From Streptomyces sp. NRRL F-5727 (lineage in GTDB: Bacteria; Actinomycetota; Actinomycetes; Streptomycetales; Streptomycetaceae): a DNA stretch of 64,000 nt. A program made the translations under genes and the position numbers. Location: the NCBI RefSeq assembly GCF_000719555.1, contig NZ_JOGX01000007.1, positions 62,001 to 126,000 on the forward strand. The letters are read 5' to 3'. The notes below the pieces were generated by a model. It was given only the letters and a program-made list of their open reading frames with translations. It searched no databases and was not told where the DNA came from. This document shows, in pieces, positions 25,716-33,353 of this stretch. How positions within the stretch are numbered: position 1 is the stretch's first letter; the number at the start of each line of letters is the position of its first letter.

Positions 25716-27074
25716 TCAGGGGCTCGGGGCGGCCTCCGCGTCGGCGGCGACCGGTGGCGCGGAGCCCGCCCCGGACCGGACGTCCGGCACCTTCCGCTCG
25801 ACCGGCGGCCGGGGCGGCGTCTCGTCCGGGCGGTGCAGCAGCCGGATCAGCGGCCCGGTGGCGGCCGTGGTCAGCAGCGCCATCACGACGAGCAGCGCGT
25901 AGAGCCGGGGGCCGATCACACCGGCCTGGAGGCCGACGTTGAGCACGACCAGTTCGGTCAGGCCGCGGGTGTTGAGCAGCACGCCGATCAGCAGCGCGTC
26001 CCGCCAGGACCGGCGGGCGCCGCGGGCGCCGCGGGCGCCGCGGGCGCCGCGGGCCGAGACCGTCCCCGCCCCCACCTTGCCCGCCACCGCCGCGGCACAT
26101 ATCACCGCGAGGATCAGCAGGTCGGAGGCGCGCAGCCCGCCGAGCACGACGGCCGTCCCGGAGATCGCGAAGAACATCGGCAGCAGCAGCCCGCCGATGT
26201 CCTGGAGCGGGCCGAGGATCCGGGCGTCCGGGGAGCCGTCGGGCAGCCGGGGCATCACGATCCCGGCGAGCAGCGCGCCGAAGATGACGTGCAGGCCGAG
26301 CTCGTGGGTGACCCAGGCGGAGGCGAGGGCGAAGGTGACGGCCAGCGGGACGCGGGCCGCCGGGCCGCCCGACCGCCGGAACCACCGGGCGAGCAGGGGC
26401 CGAACGGCGAAGAGCATGACCAGGACGTAGCCGGCGAGCAGGGCCGTCTCGACCACCCAGGCGCGCGCCGAGCCGTGCGCGCCGCCGACCAGGACGACGG
26501 CGAGCACCGGCCAGCTCAGGGCGTCGATGACGCCGGCCGCGGCCATGGCGATCGTGCCCGGGCCGGTCCGGGCGATCCCCTGGTCCTTGATGATGCTGGC
26601 GAGCACGGGCACGGCCGTGATGGAGAGCGCGACCGCCATGTAGAGGACGAAGGTGGTGTCGACCGGGCGGCCGTCGTTGACCTCGGCGAAGGCGTCCGGG
26701 AGGGCCAGGACGATGCCCGCGCCGAGCAGCATGGGCAGGACGAATCCGGTCACCGAGACGGCGGTGACGGCCTTCTGGTGGCGGAGCAGCCCGAGGTCGA
26801 GCTCGTAGCCGACGGCGAAGAGGAAGAAGACCAGGGCGACTTGGGCCAGCGAGGTGAGGACGGGCTGGATCTGGTCGGGGAACAGCTTCTCGTACACCCC
26901 GCCGGGCAGCAGGCCGAGCAGGCTCGGGCCGAGGGCGATGCCCGCGAACAGCTGTCCGATGACGGGGGGTTGGCCGAGCCGTCGGGCCAGCGCGCCGGCG
27001 GCGTGGGAGGCGGCGATCACCACGGTGAGTGCCGCGACGACGTGCGAGACGACGGAGTCCGTGCTCACCGGCAT
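25716..27074 (-). CDS. CPA2-family cation:proton antiporter
   Basis: A 452-residue membrane protein of the monovalent cation:proton antiporter-2 (KefB/NapA-like) family. About 12 membrane helices begin at VVAALTVVIAASHAAGALARRLGQPPVIGQLFAGIALGP. The family core FFLFAVGYELDL and SITAVPVLASIIKDQG are visible. Proton-driven exchange of sodium or potassium is expected. No NAD-binding KTN/RCK domain follows, so it lacks the usual Kef gating module. A (Gly-Ala-Arg)4 insertion lies in a predicted cytosolic loop. The ATG at 27074 was chosen over 27287, whose extension crosses the divergent promoter. It sits inverted between the core operon and the effector genes. Confidence 0.88.
   Translation of the reverse strand: MPVSTDSVVSHVVAALTVVIAASHAAGALARRLGQPPVIGQLFAGIALGPSLLGLLPGGVYEKLFPDQIQPVLTSLAQVALVFFLFAVGYELDLGLLRHQKAVTAVSVTGFVLPMLLGAGIVLALPDAFAEVNDGRPVDTTFVLYMAVALSITAVPVLASIIKDQGIARTGPGTIAMAAAGVIDALSWPVLAVVLVGGAHGSARAWVVETALLAGYVLVMLFAVRPLLARWFRRSGGPAARVPLAVTFALASAWVTHELGLHVIFGALLAGIVMPRLPDGSPDARILGPLQDIGGLLLPMFFAISGTAVVLGGLRASDLLILAVICAAAVAGKVGAGTVSARGARGARGARGARRSWRDALLIGVLLNTRGLTELVVLNVGLQAGVIGPRLYALLVVMALLTTAATGPLIRLLHRPDETPPRPPVERKVPDVRSGAGSAPPVAADAEAAPSP
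26015..26050 (-). repeat. 9-bp tandem repeat in antiporter gene
   Basis: Four perfect copies of GGGCGCCGC (plus-strand reading), in frame in the antiporter gene on the minus strand, encode four Gly-Ala-Arg triplets in a loop that precedes the hydrophobic stretch DALLIGVLLN. Confidence 0.95.
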
Positions 27075-27193
27075 ACCCCTTCCCGGGCATGCGCGACCCT
27101 GCGCCAGGCCCCCTACGCAGTGTAGCCGTCGGAGCGTCAAGTGCCTTATTGTGAACTCCATTTGGCCTATGCCACCGCGGACGGGGGTCAGCA

Positions 27194-28414
27194 GTGACGA
27201 CGGTGCTTCTCGTACACGGCACGGGGGTGCGCGAGCCCGGGTACTCCGAGGGACTGGAGCGGGTGCGGGCCGGACTGCGGCCGTCACGGCCCGACGTCAC
27301 CGTCGCTCCCTGTTACTGGGGCGGACGGGCGGGCTCCGCGCTGCGCTCCGGGGGTCTGTCGGTGCCGGGGTACGGGACCGGGCGGGACGTGGCGGAGCCG
27401 GGCGCCCGGGGCGGGGACGGCGGCGGCGAGGACGAGGACGTCGAGCTGTGGGGGCTGCTCTACCTCGATCCGCTGCTCGAACTGCGGCTGCTCGCCGCGG
27501 AGTCCGGGGGCCGTGCGGAGCTGGCGCCGGGCGCCGTGCCGCCGGGCGAGGCGCTGTCCTCGGCGGCCCTGGCGCTCGGGTCCGACGAGCTGCTTCGGGG
27601 GCTGCTCGACTCCGCCGGGATCGGCGGGGAGTTCGCCGCCGCGGTGGCCGCCGTCGTCACCGCCCCGGACGGCCGGGGCTTCCTGCGCTCCCCCGCCGCC
27701 GCCGACGGCCCGGACGTCCTGGCCCGGGCGTTCGCCGCCGAGGCGGTACGCCGCCGGGCGGAGCGGAGCGGATCGGCCGCGGCCTTCGACGGCACCGCCC
27801 GCGACGCGGCCGTCGAGCGGATCACCGCCCTGCTCACCGCCGCCCTCACCGACGGGGCCGGCACCCACCGGGGGCCGGTGACCCGGGGGGTGAAGCGGCT
27901 CGCCGGGCGGCTGGCGCTCGGCCTGGCCTCCGCGCAGGCGGTGAAGCGGCGGTCCGCCCTCACCGACGCCGCCCACCCGGCGGCCGGGGACGTCCTGCTC
28001 TATCTGGCCCGGGGCGGCGCGATCCGCGAGCTCGTGGCGGAGGCGGTGCGCGCCGCCGAGCCTCCGGTGGTGCTCCTCGCGCACAGCCTGGGCGGCATCG
28101 CCTGCCTGGACCTGCTGGTCGAGCGGGCGCTGCCGGAGGTCGAACTGCTGGTGACGGTCGGCTCGCAGGCGCCGTTCCTGTACGAGCTGGGGGCGCTGCC
28201 GAGCCTGGAGCACGGCCGGCCGCTGCCCGCCCACGTACCGCGCTGGATCAATGTGTACGACCGCCGGGACCTGCTCGGATACGTCGGCGCCGGGGTCTTC
28301 CCGGGGCGGGTCGAGGACGTCGCCGTGGACGGCCGGCAGCCGTTCCCGCTCGCGCACAGCGCCTACTGGGGCAATCCGGAGCTGTACCGGCTGCTCGCGG
28401 CGGAGCTGCCGTGA
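27194..28414 (+). CDS. alpha/beta-hydrolase-fold protein coupled to the caspase gene
   Basis: A 406-residue predicted hydrolase. It opens MTTVLLVHGTGVREPGY, the first strand and oxyanion loop of alpha/beta hydrolases (HGTG). The nucleophile elbow is LLAHSLGGIA with S298, where the first glycine of GxSxG is alanine. The acid may lie near WINVYDRRDLLGYVG, and the late histidine may be that of LAHSAYWGNPELY. A helical insertion of about 180 residues separates the first strand from the nucleophile. Similar proteins are called lipase- or PGAP1-like, but the substrate is unknown. The stop overlaps the caspase start by 4 bases, so both are probably made together, perhaps as a second effector. Confidence 0.78.
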   Translation: MTTVLLVHGTGVREPGYSEGLERVRAGLRPSRPDVTVAPCYWGGRAGSALRSGGLSVPGYGTGRDVAEPGARGGDGGGEDEDVELWGLLYLDPLLELRLLAAESGGRAELAPGAVPPGEALSSAALALGSDELLRGLLDSAGIGGEFAAAVAAVVTAPDGRGFLRSPAAADGPDVLARAFAAEAVRRRAERSGSAAAFDGTARDAAVERITALLTAALTDGAGTHRGPVTRGVKRLAGRLALGLASAQAVKRRSALTDAAHPAAGDVLLYLARGGAIRELVAEAVRAAEPPVVLLAHSLGGIACLDLLVERALPEVELLVTVGSQAPFLYELGALPSLEHGRPLPAHVPRWINVYDRRDLLGYVGAGVFPGRVEDVAVDGRQPFPLAHSAYWGNPELYRLLAAELP

Positions 28415-29562
28415 CCGCGGCCCGGCCGGAGCGGACGTACGCGGTCGTCGTCGGCGCGGAGCGGTACGCGGCCGGCCCGTCCTGGGACCTGCCGGGGCCC
28501 GCCGCCGACGCCCGCCGCTTCACGGCCTGGCTGCGCGGCCGCGGGGTGCCCGCGTCGCACGTCTCGCTGCTCCTGGCGCCGCTGCCGGGGGCGGGCGGGC
28601 CGGGGGTGGACGTACCGGAGCTGCCCGCCGGACGGGAGGCCGTACAGGACGTGCTGACCCGGCGGCTGCCGGCCCTGGAGGGCGACCTGCTGTGGGTGTT
28701 CTGGGGCGGGCACGGGGTCACCGACCCGCAGGGGCACCGGCGGCTCTTCTACGCCGACGCCGGCCCGGACGACCGGCGCAACCTCGACCTGGACGCCTGG
28801 CTGACCGCCTTCTCCACCGACCTCGTGCCCGGCTTCCGGCGGCAGATCTGGCTGGTGGACTCCTGCCAGACCTTCGTCGAGGACCTGATGCTCGCCCGCC
28901 CGCTGCCCCAGGAGATCCCGCCGGGCGGCGAGCGGTTGCCGGGCCGGGAGCAGTTCGTGCTGCTGGCCTCCGGGCGGGGGCAGCGGGCGGCCAACGATCC
29001 GGTGCGGCAGACCGGGGCGTTCTCCCGCGCCGTGCTGGCGGCACTGGCCGCATCGGACGGTGAGGGCGCCTGGCCGCCGGACATGGCGGCGCTCGCGGAC
29101 ACCGTGCTGCGGGAGTTCACCGGCGGCGGCCAGCGGCCGACCTCGCTCTGGCACCGCTCCTGGGCGGGCGACGAGCACCGCTTCGACGCCTCCCCCGCCC
29201 CGGCCGCGTCCGCGGCGCCGGCCGTACCCGCCCCGCGGCGGGACGCGGAGGAGCCGGTGCCGGACGCGGCGCTGGCCGCGCTGATCGGCCTGTTGGCCGA
29301 CTGGCCCGGGGTGACGGACCAGAACCAGCGGCAGCTCGTCCTCGGGATGCTCCCCGCCGACCTGGCCGGCTCCATCCCCCGGCACGGGGCGGCCCGGCCC
29401 GACATCATCAGCATCGTGCGGACCTGCCGGCGCCATCCCGGCGGCCTCCACGCCCTGGTCGACGCCCTCACCCTGCTCGAACCCGGCTCGCGGGAGCAGC
29501 TCCTGCTCGCGGAGTGGGCGGAGTGCTGGCTGGGGCCTCGACCAGGGGGCGCACCCGCCTGA
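28411..29562 (+). CDS. caspase-like protease with C-terminal effector-associated domain
   Basis: A 383-residue protein. Residues 1-250 are a caspase/metacaspase-type peptidase domain: strand RTYAVVVGAERY, catalytic H101 in VFWGGHGVTD, and catalytic C152 in WLVDSCQTF. After an alanine-proline linker, residues about 290-375 form an EAD2-like domain (SIPRHGAARPDIISIVRTC, LHALVDALTLLEPG) closely matching the N-terminus of VMAP at 18506. In ternary conflict systems such paired EADs bring an effector to its regulator. The expected effect is proteolysis of host or partner proteins on activation, possibly leading to cell death or arrest. The GTG start overlaps the hydrolase stop. Confidence 0.88.
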   Translation: MTAARPERTYAVVVGAERYAAGPSWDLPGPAADARRFTAWLRGRGVPASHVSLLLAPLPGAGGPGVDVPELPAGREAVQDVLTRRLPALEGDLLWVFWGGHGVTDPQGHRRLFYADAGPDDRRNLDLDAWLTAFSTDLVPGFRRQIWLVDSCQTFVEDLMLARPLPQEIPPGGERLPGREQFVLLASGRGQRAANDPVRQTGAFSRAVLAALAASDGEGAWPPDMAALADTVLREFTGGGQRPTSLWHRSWAGDEHRFDASPAPAASAAPAVPAPRRDAEEPVPDAALAALIGLLADWPGVTDQNQRQLVLGMLPADLAGSIPRHGAARPDIISIVRTCRRHPGGLHALVDALTLLEPGSREQLLLAEWAECWLGPRPGGAPA

Positions 29563-29640
29563 TCACGCCCTACCGGAACCACCCGGGCTGCGCCATCATG
29601 AAAGGCCAACGGGGTTCAGGGCAGGGCAAGGGGGATGTCG

Positions 29641-29928
29641 ATGCACACGTCCGACGCCTACACGGGGCCGGAGCGCACGGCACACGAGCAGACGGGCCAC
29701 GACGGCCCGACGTACCACCACACGGCACACGAACGCCCGGAAGCGGAGCCTGCGGCACCGGCGTACCTGGGATCGGAGCTGGTCGATCTCAGCGACGTCC
29801 CGCTGTCCGCCCTCCAGTCGCAGCATCCGCGGCTGCACGCGGGTTCGCTGGAGCGGCTGCTCCGTCAGGTCGAGCGGCCGCGGGTGAACTTCGCCGGCGG
29901 GTCCGAGCCGCCCAAGCGGTTCGACTGA
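29641..29928 (+). CDS. FxsA-like RiPP precursor peptide
   Basis: A 95-residue peptide. The first 45 residues are rich in His, Thr and Glu and look disordered. Then comes a leader similar to FxSxx-COOH precursors: LGSELVDLSDVPLSALQSQ and SLERLLRQVERP. The C-terminal core reads VNFAGGSEPPKRFD and does not end in the F-x-S-x-x motif, so the modified residues may differ. AAGGGGG (29628-29634) is 6 bases before the ATG at 29641; the ATG at 29635 is too close to it. The HExxH gene begins 21 bases after the stop, so it is the probable modifying partner. No export gene is adjacent. Confidence 0.72.
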   Translation: MHTSDAYTGPERTAHEQTGHDGPTYHHTAHERPEAEPAAPAYLGSELVDLSDVPLSALQSQHPRLHAGSLERLLRQVERPRVNFAGGSEPPKRFD

Positions 29929-29949
29929 CGGTCCGCCGGGAGGAGATCC

Positions 29950-31728
29950 GTGCAGACCGACGCAGGTCACCAGCCCGCCCGTGCCGCGCACCATCTCATC
30001 CCCTCGGCGGACTTCGACGCCCTGGCCGCCGGCCGGGGCGACCCGGACACCGTCCGCTTCCTGCGGACGACCGAGTACAGCAGGCGGCTCCTGCTGCTCC
30101 GGGCGCTGCTCGACACGGCGGCGCGGACGCCCGGCGCGCTGGGGCCGCTGCCGTCCGTGGACAGCGCGTGGGCGGCGCTGACGGCGGCCCAGGAGCGGGC
30201 CCCGGAGGAGTTCCGGGAGCTGCTGCTCCATCCGCAGGTGGGCAGCTGGCTCGGCCACGGGCTGCGCCGGCTGCGGCACACCGCCTGGGGCGACGGGCCG
30301 CTCTGGACCGATCTCGGGCAGGTGTACGCGCTCTGCGCCGTCGCCGCGCTGCGCGCCGGGCTGCCGCTGTCCACCACCGTGCCGCTGCGGGACGGCGCCG
30401 TGATGTTCCCGGGTCTCGGGCTCGCGGTGCTGCCGGGGCGCCCGGCCCTGGGGACGGCGGAGGTGGCGGTGGCGGCGGGCCGGCTGACGGTCGAGCCGCA
30501 CCGGGAGGCCGTGGGCCCGCCCGCCGCGCCGGAGGGCGACGCCCCGGGCTGGCTGACGCTGCGCGGGCTGCACGCCCGCGCGGCGGGGCGGCCGGTGGAC
30601 TGCCGCCTGGACGACGTCGATCCGTACCGCGACCTGGGGGACCCGCTGCCGCCGGCCCGGCTCGCCCCGGAGGAGGTGGCCGGCTGGCAGGACGGGTTCG
30701 AGGGGGCCTTCGAGGTCCTGGAGGCGTGCGACCCGGAGGCGGCGGAGGCGCTCGCGGTGGGGTTACGGAGCCTGACGCCGGTGGACCCGTCGCCGACCGG
30801 GGTGGTGCTCAGCGCCTCGTCCGGCGACGCCTTCGGCGGGCTGCTGATGTCGCTGCCGCCGGACCCGGTGACCTTCGCGGTCACCCTGGTCCACGAGTTC
30901 CAGCACACCAAACTGGGCGCGCTGCTGCACCTGCTGACACTGGAGCGGGACGGCGGCGAGGAGCGGCACCACGCCCCCTGGCGGGACGACCCGCGTCCGC
31001 TGGGCGGTCTGCTCCAGGGGGCGTACGCCTTCCTCGGTATCACCGACTTCTGGTCCCGGCACCTGCACCGTGCGCCCGCGGCCGAACGGGCCCCGGCCGA
31101 GTTCGAGTTCGCGCTCGCCCGCCGGCAGACCCGGGAGGCCGTCGGAACGCTCGCCGCCGACCCCGCGCTCACCGCGCACGGGCGACGCTTCGTGGCCGGC
31201 ATGCGCGCCCGGCTCGACGCCTGGGAGACGGACGGACGGGTCCGGCCGAAGGTCGACGCGTGGGCGGCGCTCGCCGCCGCCGACCACCGCACCGAGTGGC
31301 GGATCCGCCATCTGGCCCCGGCGCCCGCCGACGTCCGCGCCCTGGCCGAGTCCTTCCTCGCCGCCGCCCCGCCCCCCGAACTCCCGCCGCCCGCGCTCGC
31401 CCCGGACCTGACCACGCGCTGGTCCCACACGCGTGTCCGGCTGATCCGCCACCTCCTGGCGGCGTCCCCGGCGGCCGGGCCGCCCGCCCCGGCCGCGGAC
31501 CACGCCCTGCTGGCCGGCGACCCCGAGGCCGCCGCGGCCCACGCCCGGCTGCTGGCCGAGGACCCCGAGTCCCCGGAGGCGTGGACGGGCCTGGTCCTCG
31601 CCGTCGCCACGGCCAGCCCGTCGGCCCGCGGCCTCCTCGACCGCCCGGAGCTCCTCCGACCGCTCCACCGCGAACTCCGCGCGACCTCACCCCACACCCT
31701 CGCCCGCTGGCTGGCCACGGCCCTGTGA
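29950..31728 (+). CDS. HExxH-motif putative peptide-modifying protein (peptide hydroxylase type)
   Basis: A 592-residue protein with HEFQH at residues 315-319 in VTLVHEFQHTKLGALL. The motif looks like a zinc protease, but this family sits with RiPP precursors and has been reassigned to 2-oxoglutarate/iron-dependent peptide beta-hydroxylases. The rest is mainly helical, with conserved-looking segments FLRTTEYSRRLLLLRALL near the N-terminus and QGAYAFLGITDFWSRH after the metal site. In FxsB proteins a domain of this type is fused to a radical SAM enzyme; here it stands alone. It follows the precursor gene by 21 bases with a strong GGAGGAG. A rare TTA codon (30763-30765) is in frame, the second found in this window. 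Confidence 0.8.
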   Translation: MQTDAGHQPARAAHHLIPSADFDALAAGRGDPDTVRFLRTTEYSRRLLLLRALLDTAARTPGALGPLPSVDSAWAALTAAQERAPEEFRELLLHPQVGSWLGHGLRRLRHTAWGDGPLWTDLGQVYALCAVAALRAGLPLSTTVPLRDGAVMFPGLGLAVLPGRPALGTAEVAVAAGRLTVEPHREAVGPPAAPEGDAPGWLTLRGLHARAAGRPVDCRLDDVDPYRDLGDPLPPARLAPEEVAGWQDGFEGAFEVLEACDPEAAEALAVGLRSLTPVDPSPTGVVLSASSGDAFGGLLMSLPPDPVTFAVTLVHEFQHTKLGALLHLLTLERDGGEERHHAPWRDDPRPLGGLLQGAYAFLGITDFWSRHLHRAPAAERAPAEFEFALARRQTREAVGTLAADPALTAHGRRFVAGMRARLDAWETDGRVRPKVDAWAALAAADHRTEWRIRHLAPAPADVRALAESFLAAAPPPELPPPALAPDLTTRWSHTRVRLIRHLLAASPAAGPPAPAADHALLAGDPEAAAAHARLLAEDPESPEAWTGLVLAVATASPSARGLLDRPELLRPLHRELRATSPHTLARWLATAL

Positions 31729-31735
31729 GGACCGG

Positions 31736-32572
31736 TCAGGCGCCGAGGGCCTCGCGCAGGTGCGCGCCGAACTCGGCGGGGTGGGTGGTCAGGCCGGTGT
31801 GTCCGCCGGGGAAGTGCCGGAGCCCGGTGCCGAGGCGGTCGGCCAGGAAGGCGGCGGTGCGGTAGGGCAGTTCGCCCCGCGACTCCTCGCCGCCGGCGAG
31901 GACGAGCCGGCCGGCGAGTCCTTCCAGGCGGTCGGTGTCCGGGGTGTACGCCATGAAGCTCGGGACGATGCGCCCGACGAAGTACGGCAGGTCGGCCAGG
32001 GTCCGCTCCAGCCGCGCGGCCGCGTGCGGCGGCAGTTCGGTCACGTTCTCCGGCCCGGCGGTGTCCCCCTCCTTGCGCAGCCCCTCGGCGAACACGCCCA
32101 TCGCGGGCATGAGCCCCCGGGTCCTCAGCGTCTCCCGCACCCTGGCGACGAGCGCGCGGTGGACGGCGGCGTCCGGCAGGACCTCCGCCACCGGCGGCTC
32201 GTGCGCGACGACGCGCTCGACGCGGTCGGGGCGGGTGGCGAGCAGGTGCAGCGCGGTGATCGCCCCCGAGCTGGCGCCGAACACCCGGGCGGGCGCGCCC
32301 GGCGACAGCTCGTCCAGCAGGCGCAGGGCGTCGTCGGCGTGTTCGGACACCCGCTGCTCGGCGCCGGGGTCGTCCAGGGGGCTGCCGGCCATGCCGCGCG
32401 GGTCGTAGGACGCGACCGTGTACGCGTCGGCGAGCGCGTCGGCGACGTCCTCGACCGCGGCCGCGCCGCCCGCGCCACCGGGGATCAGCAGCAGGAGCGG
32501 GCCCCGGCCGCGCACCTCGTAGCGCACGGTCGCGCCGGGCACGCGCAGGCTTCCGACGGTGGGCTCGGTCAT
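31736..32572 (-). CDS. alpha/beta-hydrolase
   Basis: A 278-residue alpha/beta-hydrolase. Visible are the oxyanion region LLLIPGGAGG, the strand-turn YDPRGMAGS, the nucleophile elbow FGASSGAITAL, with serine in a G-A-S-S-G form, and the late catalytic histidine in FPGGHTGLTTHPAEF. The substrate is unknown. It is transcribed with the TetR gene upstream, overlapping it by 4 bases, so it is the likely regulated target of that repressor. Similar TetR-hydrolase pairs often deal with small lipophilic compounds or esters. It converges on the HExxH gene with only 7 bases between them and no clear terminator. Confidence 0.88.
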   Translation of the reverse strand: MTEPTVGSLRVPGATVRYEVRGRGPLLLLIPGGAGGAAAVEDVADALADAYTVASYDPRGMAGSPLDDPGAEQRVSEHADDALRLLDELSPGAPARVFGASSGAITALHLLATRPDRVERVVAHEPPVAEVLPDAAVHRALVARVRETLRTRGLMPAMGVFAEGLRKEGDTAGPENVTELPPHAAARLERTLADLPYFVGRIVPSFMAYTPDTDRLEGLAGRLVLAGGEESRGELPYRTAAFLADRLGTGLRHFPGGHTGLTTHPAEFGAHLREALGA

Positions 32573-33162
32573 CGGGGGTCTCCTTCTCGGGCGGCCGGCC
32601 AGTGCTCCAGGAGGGCGTGCAGGGCGTCGAGGGCGCGGCCCCAGGACTGCTGCGGGGTGCGGGCGTGGGCGAAACCGCCCGCCGCCTCCAGGGTGACGAA
32701 GCCGTGGAAGGTGCTGCGCAGCAGCCGGACCGCGTCGGTCAGATCGGGCTCGGCCAGCCGGTAGCCGCGCAGCATCCCGTACGTCAGCTCCACCGCGCGG
32801 CGCGGTCCGGGCGCGTCCGCCGCCAGCCGCGGGTCGATCTCGATCGCGGCCTGCGTCGCCGCGTAACGGCCCGGGTGCTCATGGGCGTACGCCCGCCAGG
32901 CGTCGGCGAACGCCACCAGCGCGTCCCTGCCCGACCGCCCCGCCACGGCCTCCGCGATGCGGATGGTCTTCTCGTCCGCCGCCAGGAGCGCGATCCGGCC
33001 GCGCAGGTCCTCCAGGTTCCGCACGTGCGCGTAGAGGCTCGCGTCCTTCACCCCCAGCCGCCGCGCCACCTGCGACATGGACACCCGGTCGAACCCGGCC
33101 TCGTCCGCCACCTCGGCCCCCGCGACCGTCACCCGCTCCGCCGTCAGCCCGGCCCGCACCAT
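32569..33162 (-). CDS. TetR-family repressor
   Basis: A 197-residue TetR-type regulator. The helix-turn-helix is SMSQVARRLGVKDASLYAHVRNLEDLR. The C-terminal part with PGRYAAT and FHGFVTLEAAGGF belongs to the WHG-type TetR ligand domain. Its gene is first in an operon with the hydrolase at 31736. Two inverted repeats built on CCTAGG/CTAGG lie immediately upstream, between it and the divergent lipoprotein, and probably bind this repressor. The GTG or ATG choice at 33162 gives the normal family N-terminus. Confidence 0.9.
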   Translation of the reverse strand: MVRAGLTAERVTVAGAEVADEAGFDRVSMSQVARRLGVKDASLYAHVRNLEDLRGRIALLAADEKTIRIAEAVAGRSGRDALVAFADAWRAYAHEHPGRYAATQAAIEIDPRLAADAPGPRRAVELTYGMLRGYRLAEPDLTDAVRLLRSTFHGFVTLEAAGGFAHARTPQQSWGRALDALHALLEHWPAAREGDPR

Positions 33163-33176
33163 CGCCCCACTCCCTT

Positions 33177-33213
33177 CCTAGGAGCCCTAGGTTAAAACTA
33201 GGATCCCTAGTTT
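33177..33213. promoter_or_regulatory. two adjacent TetR-type operators
   Basis: Site 1 (33177-33191) has arms CCTAGG and CCTAGG around AGC. Site 2 (33195-33213) has perfect 8-base arms AAACTAGG and CCTAGTTT around ATC. The two share the CTAGG core in a conspicuously AT-rich stretch just upstream of the TetR start, consistent with autoregulation by two dimers. Confidence 0.75.
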
Positions 33214-33353
33214 CGTCAACATCCACTCCTTGGCACGGGCCACCCGGGACAGCTACCCGAACGGCGGTTTCACCCGATATGACGCCGTTTTAGGCTGCCG
33301 AGGGAAACGGGCCGGATGCAGTCCGCACCGACAGCCCCGGATAGGGAGGCTCC

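Noticed and set aside
29950..31728. The HExxH protein as a zinc metallopeptidase.
   Set aside because: The gene order with a RiPP-like precursor and the family's known link to peptide hydroxylation make this less likely, although the motif alone would allow it.
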